The position numbers and the translations under genes were made by a program. From the NCBI RefSeq assembly GCF_018403265.1, contig NZ_BOSI01000002.1:496001-560000 (forward strand): DNA of 64,000 bases, given 5' to 3'. This stretch comes from Paenibacillus sp. J31TS4 (GTDB lineage: Bacteria; Bacillota; Bacilli; Paenibacillales; NBRC-103111). Numbering within the stretch: position 1 is the stretch's first letter; each line of letters opens with the position of its first letter. The notes below the pieces were generated by a model, which was given only the letters and a program-made list of their open reading frames with translations, did no database searches and was not told the origin of the DNA. Shown in pieces: positions 24,644-33,416 of the stretch.

Positions 24644-24811
24644 ATGCGGCAACACCCGAAGGGACGAGTCGAATTCCGTCAGCCTGCCGTCAAGCTGGTC
24701 GCCGAGCTGCCGGACGACGAGGCGATGCGCGAGCGGCTGGAGGAAGCCAAGGAGACCGACGGCTACGAAGGCTCCTGTCTCGTGGATTGGAATACGGAGC
24801 GTCAAGACTGA
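24644..24811 (+). CDS. small charged protein, unknown function
   Basis: A 55-residue open frame beginning at ATG 24644 with CGGAGG three bases upstream (GGGGAATCGGAGG in all). The product is acidic and hydrophilic (MRQHPKGRVEF, then ELPDDEAMRERLEEAKETD) and ends SCLVDWNTERQD. It has no membrane segment. A strong terminator follows 20 bases later, which together with the ribosome site supports a real gene. No family recognised. Confidence 0.6.
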   Translation: MRQHPKGRVEFRQPAVKLVAELPDDEAMRERLEEAKETDGYEGSCLVDWNTERQD

Positions 24812-24830
24812 TCGCCTCCTAAACAAAGCA

Positions 24831-24876
24831 AAGACCCCGTTCTCGCACCGGCAAAAACCGGCGAGAACGGGGTCTT
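24831..24876. terminator. strong bidirectional terminator
   Basis: AAGACCCCGTTCTCGC (24831-24846) pairs with GCGAGAACGGGGTCTT (24861-24876); TTTT follows on the plus strand. It separates the small gene at 24644 from the convergent EamA gene. Confidence 0.9.
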
Positions 24877-24962
24877 TTGGCGGCTAGGCGCGGCTCCGCA
24901 GGCGGGCAAATCGGGGCTTCTCCGCCGGTCCGGCCTGTTGGCCGGACAAGCTGCCTTCCGCA

Positions 24963-25889
24963 TCATCCGTGCCGCGCGGCGGAGGACCGGAGATCCGGCT
25001 GCCGGATCGATGCCGTTCCCGCCGGAGCCTTGTTAACCAGATAGATGCTGACGGCGATCAGCACGAGGCCGAACACCAAATAAAGGGTGAAAGGCTCCTG
25101 AAGGAACAGCGTCCCGCTGAAGACGGACAGGAGTGGCACCAGGAAGGTGAAGGAAGCGACCTTGCTGGCGTCGCCGGCCCGCACGAGCGTGAAGTAGACG
25201 ATCCACGAAGCCGAGATGCCCAGCACGATGCCGAACAGGAGCCCGGCCACATACGGCGCATTCCACGTTATGGCCGACCAGCTTTCCGTCCAGGCGCCTG
25301 CCCCGGTCAGCACTGCTCCTCCAAGGATGCATTGGAGCGCGACGAGCCAGTAAGGATCGACGCGCCCGCTCACCCGCTTCACATAGACGGTTCCGACCGA
25401 CCAGCCGGCGGCGGTCAAGAGAGCGAAGACGATTCCAACCGCTGCGACATGGCCGTGGAACCCACCCGCGCTGACGACGCCGACGCCGGCAAAGCCGAGC
25501 AGCAGCCCGATGACCTTGCGGACCGTCATCGCCTCACCGAGCCACAGCCACGCGAGCAGTCCGACGAGTACCGGCTGCAGATAGACCAGGACGGAGAACA
25601 GGCCGGCGGGCATATACTGGAGGCCGACCGTCTGCAGCCCGTAGAAGACGAGGACATTGAAGAATCCGGACGTCACATAAATGCGCCAGTTCGCCCGCCA
25701 GCGGATCTTGGCCCGCTGGGGCAGCAGAACCGCTGCCAGCAGAAGGCCGCCGAGAAGCGTCCGCATGCCGGCGAAGAGCAGCGGCGGCGTATAAGGGAGT
25801 GCCAGTTTATAAATCGGCCAGGACAAGCCCCAGACCAGCACGAGGAAGGTCAGCAGAACGATCGTTTTCGGTTTGGATAATGAAGACAT
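24963..25889 (-). CDS. EamA/DMT family permease
   Basis: A 308-residue drug/metabolite transporter with ten hydrophobic segments in two EamA repeats. ATG 25889 (MSSLSKPKTIVLL) is chosen behind AAGGGG; a longer frame to 25982 lacks a better site. Motifs include VWGLSWPIYKLAL in the first helix, FYGLQTVGLQYMPAGLFSVL closing the first repeat and ASKVASFTFLVPLLSVFSG in the second. Such proteins usually export metabolites or amino acids; the substrate is unknown. It is flanked by terminators on both sides. Confidence 0.92.
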   Translation of the reverse strand: MSSLSKPKTIVLLTFLVLVWGLSWPIYKLALPYTPPLLFAGMRTLLGGLLLAAVLLPQRAKIRWRANWRIYVTSGFFNVLVFYGLQTVGLQYMPAGLFSVLVYLQPVLVGLLAWLWLGEAMTVRKVIGLLLGFAGVGVVSAGGFHGHVAAVGIVFALLTAAGWSVGTVYVKRVSGRVDPYWLVALQCILGGAVLTGAGAWTESWSAITWNAPYVAGLLFGIVLGISASWIVYFTLVRAGDASKVASFTFLVPLLSVFSGTLFLQEPFTLYLVFGLVLIAVSIYLVNKAPAGTASIRQPDLRSSAARHG

Positions 25890-25970
25890 GATACATCTTA
25901 ACCCCTTCCTGTTCGCCGATGATGGCAAGACCTTTATCTTACTCCCGGACGGCGCTTGCAGGCAAATAGA

Positions 25971-26025
25971 AAAGAACGGCAAACTAGCGGAATCATGGGC
26001 CGATTTCGCTAGTTTGCCGTTCTTT
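25971..26025 (-). terminator. terminator of the alpha/beta hydrolase gene
   Basis: AAAGAACGGCAAACTAGCG (25971-25989) is a perfect inverted repeat of CGCTAGTTTGCCGTTCTTT (26007-26025). On the minus strand a TTTTCTATTT tail follows. It lies just downstream of the hydrolase stop. Confidence 0.88.
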
Positions 26026-26042
26026 AGGACAGTCGTTCGGAC

Positions 26043-26900
26043 TCACACTCGTCCTTCCGCCGCGAGCCGCCCGTTCAGCCACTCCAGCATGCGGCCGAGC
26101 ACCTCCGCCCGTCTCGTTTCGTTCTGCAGCTCATGCCGGAAGCCGGGCCAGTCGACGTAGGTGCAGAGAGAGCCGGCGCGCTCCGCGAACGCCCGGCTTG
26201 CGGCCTGCGACGTCACCTTGTCGTCGCCGCCGTGCATGACGAGCAGCGGCACGGTCAGCTCGTCCGCGTGAGCAAGTGCCCATTCCCCGGCCCGCCGCAT
26301 GCCGAAGTAGAAGCCGGCGGAGATTTTGCCATGCCCGAGCGGGTCCCCGTAATACCGTTTCTTCATCTCGGGGTCGCTGGTCAGGTGCTCGGCGTTCATC
26401 GGCCGGTTGTTCAGAAACCGGGGATAGACCTTCTCGAGCAGCCGGCCGATGACCACCATTCCGGCTGGTGGATCGAACGCCAGCTTCAGCCATGGCCCCG
26501 TGACGATCGCGCCGGTCAGCGCCGGCTTCCGTCTCAGCAAATAATTGAGCGTGACATTTCCACCCATGCTGTGGCCGTACAGGAACCTCGGTACCCCGGG
26601 AAACCGCTTATCGGCCTCCTCCAGCATCCGGTCTATCCCTTCGAGGAGCGCCTCATACGAGGGCGCATGCCCTCTAAGCCCCTCCGTACGCCCGTGGCCC
26701 CGTTGGTCAAAGGCAAGCACGGCAAAGCCTTCTCCCGTCAGAAAGTCAGCCACATGCTCGTAGCGTCCCGCATGCTCGCCCATGCCGTGCACGATGCCGA
26801 CGACGGCGCGGACTGTGTCCGCCTTCCCCGGCCACAGCCGGGCGTGCATGCCCGTGCCGTCCGCACACCGCCAAGTCCATTCCTCGCCTGCCATCGCCAT
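26043..26900 (-). CDS. alpha/beta hydrolase, monoacylglycerol lipase-like
   Basis: A 285-residue serine hydrolase. The nucleophile elbow GHSMGG places Ser111; the acid is in MHGGDDKVTS and the histidine in GFRHELQNE near the C-terminus. The early motif VHGMGEHAGRYEHVADFL and AFDQRGHGRTEG are typical of lysophospholipase/monoacylglycerol lipase-type proteins (Hydrolase_4). It should be cytosolic, as no signal peptide is present. It likely cleaves acylglycerols or related esters; the true substrate is unknown. Confidence 0.9.
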   Translation of the reverse strand: MAMAGEEWTWRCADGTGMHARLWPGKADTVRAVVGIVHGMGEHAGRYEHVADFLTGEGFAVLAFDQRGHGRTEGLRGHAPSYEALLEGIDRMLEEADKRFPGVPRFLYGHSMGGNVTLNYLLRRKPALTGAIVTGPWLKLAFDPPAGMVVIGRLLEKVYPRFLNNRPMNAEHLTSDPEMKKRYYGDPLGHGKISAGFYFGMRRAGEWALAHADELTVPLLVMHGGDDKVTSQAASRAFAERAGSLCTYVDWPGFRHELQNETRRAEVLGRMLEWLNGRLAAEGRV

Positions 26901-27092
26901 CTCTCCGTTTCTTGTCGGACGGGCATTCCGCCCGCCGGAATCGCTTTTAGTCTACCACGGAACGGGGCCGTTCCGCTATCCTGGCAGCGGCGGGCCGGCA
27001 GAATAGGAAATTCCACCATGGCGGTTGGTCCATTCCTTTCGGAGCTGTCCGCATAAGATGGCTTTATCTAAGGAGTAAGGGAGGGATACCGA

Positions 27093-27221
27093 ATGGGTAT
27101 GGGTCACCATGTCAAAAAAATCAAGCTGAAGCCAGGTCAAAAGGTGCTGGTTGTCTGCAAAAAGCACAAGAAGCGCCGGAAGCACAAAAGAAAGCACCAC
27201 CGTCATCATCTGTTCTGCTAA
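27093..27221 (+). CDS. 42-residue His/Lys-rich basic peptide
   Basis: ATG 27093 follows AAGGAG and GGGAGGG within 20 bases. The product starts MGMGHHVKKIKLKPGQKV and continues into a run of lysines, arginines and histidines (KKHKKRRKHKRKHHRHH) ending LFC. More than half of the residues are basic. It has its own terminator at 27233-27270. I do not recognise a family; a spore-associated, nucleic acid-binding or metal-binding peptide would fit the composition, but this is only a guess from composition. Confidence 0.65.
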   Translation: MGMGHHVKKIKLKPGQKVLVVCKKHKKRRKHKRKHHRHHLFC

Positions 27222-27232
27222 TTGCGCTCAAG

Positions 27233-27270
27233 GAACGGGGACTGCCGCCTGTCGGAAGTCCCCGTTCTTC
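27233..27270 (+). terminator. intrinsic terminator of the basic peptide gene
   Basis: GAACGGGGACT (27233-27243) pairs with AGTCCCCGTTC (27257-27267), followed by a short TTC tail. Confidence 0.75.
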
Positions 27271-27277
27271 TGTCAAG

Positions 27278-27305
27278 TTGACAAATTCGACAAATCTTTT
27301 ATAAC
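27278..27305 (+). promoter_or_regulatory. promoter of the first sugar ABC operon
   Basis: A perfect TTGACA (27278-27283), a 16-base spacer and TATAAC (27300-27305) in an AT-rich patch, 66 bases before the binding-protein start. Confidence 0.75.
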
Positions 27306-27370
27306 ATAATACACATATTTTGAATCTTCTGACTTATTCGCAAATTCACGTACAGAAAGGAAGGCGACCT

Positions 27371-28639
27371 ATGAAGCAGAGAACCGGCCTCCGTACATGC
27401 GGACTTTTCGTTTTGATCGTTCTGTTAGCGCTTTCCGGATGCAGCTCCCGAAGCTCAGAGGGAGGGAGCGGCAAGGTTACGCTCAACCTGGCACTCTGGG
27501 ACGAGAATTTGAAGGACGTGATCCAGAAGACGGTGGCGGCTTATGAAGCCAAGCATCCGAACGTGCAGGTGAACGTCACCTATACGCCCTTTGCCGATTA
27601 TTGGAGCAAGCTTAGGACAAGCCTCGCGGGTAAGGGCGGTCCAGACGTGTTCTGGATGAACGGCCCGAATTTTTACCAATATGTCAATTCGGGGCTGCTG
27701 AAGGATTTGCAGCCGCTCGTCGAACGGGACAAATTCCCGGTGGACCAGTACACGGAAACACTCGTGGATATGTACACGTACGACAAGCATCTGTACGGCG
27801 TCCCTTATTTCCAGGACGTGATCGGACTCTTCTACAACAAGGAGCTGTTCGACCGCAAGAAGCTTCCGTATCCCGACGAAACCTGGACCTGGGACGACAT
27901 GAAAGCCGCAGCCGAGAAGCTGACCGACAAAGAGAACGGCATCTACGGCATGGTGGCTCCCGCCGCCAACCAGGATGGCTACTATAATTTCATCCACCAG
28001 GCCGGCGGGTATATGATCAGCGAGGACAAGACCAAATCCGGCTTCGATCTGCCGGAAACGAAGCAAGCGCTTACGTGGGTCAAACAGGCAATGGACGCGG
28101 GCATCTCGCCAACGGCCCAGCAGCAGCTCGAGACTGAGCCGATGCAGCTTTTCGGCTCCGGCAAAGCCGCCATGCTGCCCGGCATTTCGGTTAAAGCGGC
28201 GCAGCTGCACGAGCTGCTCGGGGACAAGCTGGCCGTGGCGCCCCTGCCGGCCGGCAAGCAAAAAGCGACGATTGTCCACGGGCTCAGCTGGGCGATGAAC
28301 AAGAAGACCGCGCACGAGCAGGAGGCGTGGGAGCTTATTCAGGAACTGACCGGCGAGGCGGGCAACAAGCTGGTGGCCGACTCGGGCTTCAGCATCCCGG
28401 CCTACAAGGGGACGGAGGGAGGATGGCTGCGCTCGCTGCCGTCGCTCAACCTCCAAGTATTCGTCGATAGTCTCAAGTTCGGCGTTCCGTATCCGATCTC
28501 CAAGAGCACGATCGAATGGCAGGACGTGGAGACCAAGGAGATCCAGAAGGCCTTCATGGGCAAGACGACCATCGACGAGGCGGCGGACAAGACCGCCCGC
28601 CGGATGAACGAGATCCTTGCCAAGGAACGCGAAGGCTAG
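27371..28639 (+). CDS. sugar ABC transporter substrate-binding lipoprotein
   Basis: A 422-residue extracellular binding protein (family 1). ATG 27371 follows AAAGGAAGG. The signal peptide ends in the lipobox LALSGC, so it is anchored to the membrane through a lipidated cysteine. The mature part begins with VTLNLALWDENL and contains typical segments such as GGPDVFWMNG, YGVPYFQDVIGLFYNKELF and a Trp-rich TWTWDDMKAAAEKL. Two permease genes follow in the same operon. It captures a mono- or oligosaccharide, but the sugar cannot be identified. No ATPase gene is in the operon. Confidence 0.93.
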   Translation: MKQRTGLRTCGLFVLIVLLALSGCSSRSSEGGSGKVTLNLALWDENLKDVIQKTVAAYEAKHPNVQVNVTYTPFADYWSKLRTSLAGKGGPDVFWMNGPNFYQYVNSGLLKDLQPLVERDKFPVDQYTETLVDMYTYDKHLYGVPYFQDVIGLFYNKELFDRKKLPYPDETWTWDDMKAAAEKLTDKENGIYGMVAPAANQDGYYNFIHQAGGYMISEDKTKSGFDLPETKQALTWVKQAMDAGISPTAQQQLETEPMQLFGSGKAAMLPGISVKAAQLHELLGDKLAVAPLPAGKQKATIVHGLSWAMNKKTAHEQEAWELIQELTGEAGNKLVADSGFSIPAYKGTEGGWLRSLPSLNLQVFVDSLKFGVPYPISKSTIEWQDVETKEIQKAFMGKTTIDEAADKTARRMNEILAKEREG

Positions 28640-28687
28640 AAAAGGGAAAGAGGGCGAAACCAATACTATCGAATGGGTGGTGACAGC

Positions 28688-29647
28688 ATGAGGAATACGA
28701 AGAATCTGACGGCGCCGGGCAGCGCCGGGCACGAGGCCCGGGAGAGAATCGTCCGGCGCAAGCGCTCCCGCATGGCGGTGGAGGAGGCAATCTGGGGTTA
28801 CGCGTTTATCGCCCCGGTCGTTCTAGGACTCGCGCTCTTCTATACGCTTCCTTCGATCGCGTCGCTCGGCTTTTCCCTAACCAAGTGGGACGGGCTGTCG
28901 ACGCCGACCTTCATCGGCCTGCAAAACTTCGCCGATCTAATGAAGGACGAGCAGTTTCTCCGCTCGCTGGTCAATACGTTAGCGTTCACTTTCATCTCGG
29001 TGCCCCTCAGCGTCTTCCTGGCGACCTTGCTGGCGGTGCTGCTGAACGCGCCGATCAAAGGGCGGCCGGTTTACCGGATGCTTTATTTTATCCCGGTCGT
29101 GACGATGCCGATCGCCTCGGGCATGGTCTGGCGGTGGCTGTTCAATTCCGAATTCGGCTTCCTGAACTATCTGCTCGGGCTGGTGCATCTGCCGCAGCCG
29201 AACTGGCTGTTCGACGATACGCTCGCGCTCTTGTCCATCATCCTCGTCAGCGTCTGGTCGAGCATCGGGTATAACGCCGTCATTCTGCTGGCGGGGCTGC
29301 AGGGCATCTCCTCGACCTATTACGAGGCCGCTTCGCTCGACGGCGCCAGCGCCGTGCGCAAGTTCTTTCATATTACGGTGCCGCTCCTGAGCCCCAGCCT
29401 GTTCTTCGTGCTTGTCATCTCGCTCATCAACTCGCTCCAGGTATTCGACCTGATCTTCATTATGTTCGGGAAGGACCAGACGATGCTCGACGCGACGCGA
29501 ACCGTCGTCTTCGGCGTCTGGGAGAGCGGGTTCAAGTATTTCAATATGGGCTATGCGTCTGCACAGGCCTGGATTCTGTCGGTGTTCATGCTGCTCATGA
29601 CCGCCCTGCAGATGTATCTGCAAAAAAAATGGGTTCATTACGAATAA
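28688..29647 (+). CDS. sugar ABC transporter permease (MalF/UgpA type)
   Basis: A 319-residue inner permease with six main hydrophobic segments. ATG 28688 follows GGTGGTGA; an upstream ATG 28673 is less well placed. The cytoplasmic coupling loop has the EAA motif YEAASLDGASAVRKFFHITVPLL, the contact site for the ATPase. The N-terminus is preceded by a basic tail (RRKRSR). It pairs with the permease at 29660. Confidence 0.93.
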   Translation: MRNTKNLTAPGSAGHEARERIVRRKRSRMAVEEAIWGYAFIAPVVLGLALFYTLPSIASLGFSLTKWDGLSTPTFIGLQNFADLMKDEQFLRSLVNTLAFTFISVPLSVFLATLLAVLLNAPIKGRPVYRMLYFIPVVTMPIASGMVWRWLFNSEFGFLNYLLGLVHLPQPNWLFDDTLALLSIILVSVWSSIGYNAVILLAGLQGISSTYYEAASLDGASAVRKFFHITVPLLSPSLFFVLVISLINSLQVFDLIFIMFGKDQTMLDATRTVVFGVWESGFKYFNMGYASAQAWILSVFMLLMTALQMYLQKKWVHYE

Positions 29648-29659
29648 GGAGGGGAGATC

Positions 29660-30493
29660 ATGCAGCTTGCTGCCAAGACCAGACGTCAACCGTTCGCCAT
29701 TCATCTGCTGCTGCTTCTGGGCGCCATTGTCATGCTTCTGCCCTTCTTCTGGATGCTCTCGACCTCGCTCAAGTCGTTCGGGGAATCGATGCAGATTCCG
29801 CCGACCTTTCTCCCGCACGAATGGCATTGGGAGAACTACATTAAGGTTTGGGAGAAAATCCCGTTCGGCAGCTACTTTCTGAATTCGGTGCTTGTCACGC
29901 TCGGCCGGACGGCCGGCCAGCTTGTGCTCTGCTCGCTTGCCGCCTACGGCTTTGCCCGCCTCCAGTTCCCGGGCAAAAACATTCTGTTCTTCGGCATCCT
30001 CACGGTGCTGATGGTGCCTTCGCAGATCGTCCTCATCCCGAGCTTCTTCATCATGCTGAAGCTGGGCTGGCTGGATACGTTCTATGCTCTGATCGTGCCC
30101 GGCATCTTCAGTGCCTTCGGGACGTTCCTCCTGCGGCAGTTCTTCCTGTCGCTGCCCAAGGATCTCGACGAGGCGGCCAAAATCGACGGCTGCTCGATCT
30201 TCGGCATCTTCTGGCGCATCTATCTGCCGCTGTCCAAAGCGGCGCTCGTCTCGCTCGCCATCTTCACGATTCTCGCGTCGTGGAACGACTTCTTCTACCC
30301 GCTCATCATGACGAGCTCGGATACGATGCGGGTGCTGCCCGTCGGCATCGCGACGTTCCAGGGGCAGCACGCGACTGATTATCCGCTGCTCATGGCGGGG
30401 GCAATGATGGCCGCGCTTCCGATGATTCTGCTGTTTGTCCTGCTGCAGCGCTACTTTATCGAGGGCATCGCGCTCACCGGGATGAAGGCGTAG
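29660..30493 (+). CDS. sugar ABC transporter permease (MalG/UgpE type)
   Basis: A 277-residue permease starting at ATG 29660 behind AAGGAGGGGAG, 12 bases after the previous stop. Six hydrophobic segments and the EAA loop LPKDLDEAAKIDGCSIFGIF are present. MalG-type proteins form the membrane channel with a MalF-type partner. The operon lacks an ATPase, so a shared MsmX-type ATPase encoded elsewhere is likely, as in other Bacillales. Confidence 0.93.
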   Translation: MQLAAKTRRQPFAIHLLLLLGAIVMLLPFFWMLSTSLKSFGESMQIPPTFLPHEWHWENYIKVWEKIPFGSYFLNSVLVTLGRTAGQLVLCSLAAYGFARLQFPGKNILFFGILTVLMVPSQIVLIPSFFIMLKLGWLDTFYALIVPGIFSAFGTFLLRQFFLSLPKDLDEAAKIDGCSIFGIFWRIYLPLSKAALVSLAIFTILASWNDFFYPLIMTSSDTMRVLPVGIATFQGQHATDYPLLMAGAMMAALPMILLFVLLQRYFIEGIALTGMKA

Positions 30494-30546
30494 CGCTCTT
30501 GCAAGCTCCCGGGGGAGGGCGGACGAGTTGTCCGCATCTGCCGGCC

Positions 30547-30593
30547 GCCTGTCCTTCCGCGAGGCCTGTTCCGCGGAGGGACAGGCTTTTTTT
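30547..30593 (+). terminator. intrinsic terminator of the first sugar ABC operon
   Basis: GCCTGTCC (30547-30554) pairs with GGACAGGC (30579-30586), with inner TCCGCG/CGCGGA pairing, followed by seven T residues. Confidence 0.9.
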
Positions 30594-30761
30594 GTGCCGA
30601 GCGGCGGGACGACCGCGGGGCCAGCCGGCCATTTCCAGCGGCGGGGGCTGCGCGATCATGGTAGACTTGGGAGACGGCACATTTTTTTTCGGAGCAAGCT
30701 GATACAAACAGGGGACGGAGACCGTCTTCCTTATAGCTGCAGCCGAAAGGAGGCAAAGGAA

Positions 30762-31277
30762 ATGGAGATTCCGGAATCCCATCAATTCCGAACTGTATTC
30801 TACGAACATTATCCGGTGGTCAGACGGAAGCTCGTCGCGCTCGTGCGGGATGAAGCGGCGGCGGACGACCTGGCACAGGAAGTGTTCCTTAAATTGTACC
30901 GAAACCCGCCCGACGACCCCGGGGCGCTAGGCGCATGGCTGCACCGCGTGCTCACAAGGGCCGGCTACGATTATTTGGACAAGAAAGCAAGGGAGCGGCG
31001 GCTGCAAAGCAAGCAGGAGCTGCTGTTCGAGGGAGAGGGAGCTCCCTCCGGCGAGGAGGAGCTGCTCCGCCTAAGCGAGCAGGAGGAGGTACGGAACTGG
31101 CTGGAGGAGCTGCCCGAGCGAGACCGGCAGGCGCTGCTTCTCCGGTATTCCGGTTACAGCTACGAGGAGATCGCCCAGCAGCTGGATATGCGCCAGCCGC
31201 TGGTCGGCACGATGCTGCACCGGGCGACCAAGAGACTCCGCCAAACTGCCGCCAAAGCGATGCCGCAGAGGGACTAA
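30762..31277 (+). CDS. ECF-type RNA polymerase sigma factor
   Basis: A 171-residue sigma-70 family protein starting at ATG 30762 behind AAAGGAGG. Region 2 is seen as YEHYPVVRRKLVALV and ADDLAQEVFLKLYRN, with the promoter-melting helix at about residues 35-50. Region 4 is LPERDRQALLLRYSGYSYEE then a helix-turn-helix IAQQLDMRQPLVGTMLHRA. It directs polymerase to a small regulon. The next gene, a membrane protein with a cytosolic N-terminus, is the likely anti-sigma partner, and an ABC exporter follows in the same operon, so the system probably senses envelope stress. Confidence 0.92.
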   Translation: MEIPESHQFRTVFYEHYPVVRRKLVALVRDEAAADDLAQEVFLKLYRNPPDDPGALGAWLHRVLTRAGYDYLDKKARERRLQSKQELLFEGEGAPSGEEELLRLSEQEEVRNWLEELPERDRQALLLRYSGYSYEEIAQQLDMRQPLVGTMLHRATKRLRQTAAKAMPQRD

Positions 31278-31311
31278 GGTCCTTTCATTTAGAAAAGGAG
31301 GACGATCAAGG

Positions 31312-32445
31312 ATGCCAACCAATCCATTCGATCCTAATGACGACAAGCTGCGAACGGACGAGGCCTGGAAAAAGCTGCAAAGCAAGCTTGGCGACGAGCC
31401 GGCCCATCCGCGATGGGCGTCCTGGCCGGCGGGCCGGGCGGACGGCACGGCCCTTGCCTCGGAAGGCGGCCAGCCTGCACGGGGAGACGCAGGGAGCGTC
31501 TCTATACCGGCAGCGGGCGAGAAGCCCGAGCCGCTGGCACCGACGCTCGGCCGGACACAGCCGACGGCCGAAGAGCGGTCCGAGCGGCGCAGAGGGAAGC
31601 GGCGCCGCAAATGGGTGCTGGCCGCCGCGTCGGCGTGCCTGTTCGGAGCGATTCTGGCGACGCCGGTGGGCAACAACGCGCTTGCCGCTATATTGAACCA
31701 ATTCCGGATGCAAGAGATGACCGTCGTCAAGGAAGACGAGCTGATGAATCTGTTTAACCGCGTGACCGAGGGCCAGCGCGCCGAGGCCTTGAACCGATTC
31801 GGCACGTTTACGAACGAATCGGGGGCGCTGTCGGGGCCAATGTCCAAAGACCAAATTGCCGGCAAACTCGGCTTCCGTCCGGCGGGCGAGCCGACAGGAG
31901 AGGAAGAGACCTTCTACGTCATTCCCTCTCAGACGCTGAGTCTCCGACTGGACGTCGATGAGGTGAACAAGGCGATGAAGCGCCTCGGGGCAAGCATGCT
32001 GCTGCCGGCTTCGATAGGGGGCAAGCCGATTACGCTGAACGTTCCCGAAACCGTCAGCCTGCAGCTGCGCAGCAAGGAACGCGAGTGGGCTTCGTTTACG
32101 CAGAGCAAGCTGCCGACCGTGACCGTCGATCCGTCCATCCCCGTGGAGGAAGCGCTGGACGCCGTGCTGCAGTTCCCGCTGCTGCCCGATCATCTGAAGA
32201 CGGGGCTGCAGAAGAGCAAGATTCTGGCCGGTGAGCTGCCGGTGCCGGTCGTATCCGACGGAGTGATCGAGCAGATCACGTTGAACGGAACGAAGGTGCT
32301 GCTCCAGACGAACGATTACGGCAACGAGGTTCGCTTGGACGCCACCTGGGTGAAGGACGGCCGGCTGTACTCGCTGAACGGCGGCAACGTGTATATGACT
32401 AAAGAAGCGATGCTGAATAAAATTAAGGAGCTGATGGCTTCATGA
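31312..32445 (+). CDS. membrane-anchored protein, possible anti-sigma factor
   Basis: A 377-residue protein starting at ATG 31312 behind AAAAGGAGGACG. Residues 1-95 are hydrophilic and cytosolic (PTNPFDPNDDKLRTDEAWKK), followed by RRGKRRRK and one membrane segment at about 102-118 (WVLAAASACLFGAILA). The remaining 260 residues are predicted extracytoplasmic. Position directly after an ECF sigma gene and this single-pass topology fit an anti-sigma or sensor protein. No zinc-binding HxxxCxxC anti-sigma motif is present, so the inhibition mechanism, if any, would be different. It overlaps the ABC ATPase gene by four bases. Confidence 0.75.
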   Translation: MPTNPFDPNDDKLRTDEAWKKLQSKLGDEPAHPRWASWPAGRADGTALASEGGQPARGDAGSVSIPAAGEKPEPLAPTLGRTQPTAEERSERRRGKRRRKWVLAAASACLFGAILATPVGNNALAAILNQFRMQEMTVVKEDELMNLFNRVTEGQRAEALNRFGTFTNESGALSGPMSKDQIAGKLGFRPAGEPTGEEETFYVIPSQTLSLRLDVDEVNKAMKRLGASMLLPASIGGKPITLNVPETVSLQLRSKEREWASFTQSKLPTVTVDPSIPVEEALDAVLQFPLLPDHLKTGLQKSKILAGELPVPVVSDGVIEQITLNGTKVLLQTNDYGNEVRLDATWVKDGRLYSLNGGNVYMTKEAMLNKIKELMAS

Positions 32446-33416
32446 CGACAGCGGCAATCGACGCGGTCGGCTTGACCAAGGAATACGACAACGGCCGCGG
32501 CTGCCGCGACGTCACGCTCGCCGTAGGGAAAGGGGAAGCCTTTGGCTTCCTTGGCCCCAACGGGGCGGGCAAGAGCACATTCGTCAAGATGCTGGTCGGC
32601 CTCATGACTCCGACGCGGGGAGAAGCCCGTCTCCTAGGAGAGCCGATCGGCTCGCTGGCAGCGAAGCGGTATATCGGATACCTGCCAGAGCTGTACCGGT
32701 ACCAGGAATGGTTGACGGGAGAGGAAGTGGTGCAGCTGCACGCTCGGTTATGCGGCGTGGACCGGGCAACCGCAGCCCGGCGGATTCCGGAGCTGCTGGC
32801 GGAGGTCGGCATCGGGCTGCGGGGCCGGGACCGGGTCAAGCATTACTCCAAAGGGATGCAGCAGCGTCTCGGGCTTGCCTGCGCGCTCGTGAGCGATCCG
32901 CCCATCGTCTTCCTGGACGAGCCGTCGTCCGCACTCGACCCGATCGGCCGGATGGAGGTTCGCGCTCTGCTGGAACGGCTGAAGGAGCGGGGCAAGACCA
33001 TCTTCCTCAACTCGCATTTGCTGGAGGATGTGGAGGTGCTTTGCGACCGGATGGCGCTCCTCAACAACGGAGAGGTACTGCGGCAGGGCAAAGTTTCGGA
33101 GATGCTCCAGGAGCGGGTCCGCTGGCGGTTTCGGGTCAGCGGATTTGCTCCTGTTCTGCTGACCTGGCTGCGGGAGGAGACTGGCCTCCCCGTTACGCTC
33201 GCGGAGGAGAGCGGGAGAATGCCCGCCGGCGCGGGCGTAGCGGACGCCGTCTGGCTGGAGGCGGAGCTTGAGAACGAGGAGCAGGTCGGCTGGCTGAACG
33301 CGCTCATCGTCGGGCAGGGGATGACGCTGTACGAAGCCATGCCGATTAAGGAACGGCTCGAGGAGTGGTTCATGAGCGCGGTCTCGGGACTGAGCCACAG
33401 GGGGGAACGCGGATGA
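32442..33416 (+). CDS. ABC transporter ATP-binding protein
   Basis: A 324-residue ATPase starting in the ATGA overlap at 32442. Walker A GPNGAGKST is at about residue 38, the signature sequence is YSKGMQQRLGLACAL and Walker B is IVFLDEP. About 80 residues follow the nucleotide-binding domain, a length seen in ABC-2 (drug or Nos-type) exporters. It works with the permease encoded next, whose start codon lies in the end of this gene. Confidence 0.93.
   Translation: MTTAAIDAVGLTKEYDNGRGCRDVTLAVGKGEAFGFLGPNGAGKSTFVKMLVGLMTPTRGEARLLGEPIGSLAAKRYIGYLPELYRYQEWLTGEEVVQLHARLCGVDRATAARRIPELLAEVGIGLRGRDRVKHYSKGMQQRLGLACALVSDPPIVFLDEPSSALDPIGRMEVRALLERLKERGKTIFLNSHLLEDVEVLCDRMALLNNGEVLRQGKVSEMLQERVRWRFRVSGFAPVLLTWLREETGLPVTLAEESGRMPAGAGVADAVWLEAELENEEQVGWLNALIVGQGMTLYEAMPIKERLEEWFMSAVSGLSHRGERG

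Noticed and set aside
28979-30370. A 463-codon antisense frame over the two sugar permeases
   Set aside because: The product is an implausible mix of charged residues, the reverse reading of hydrophobic helices.
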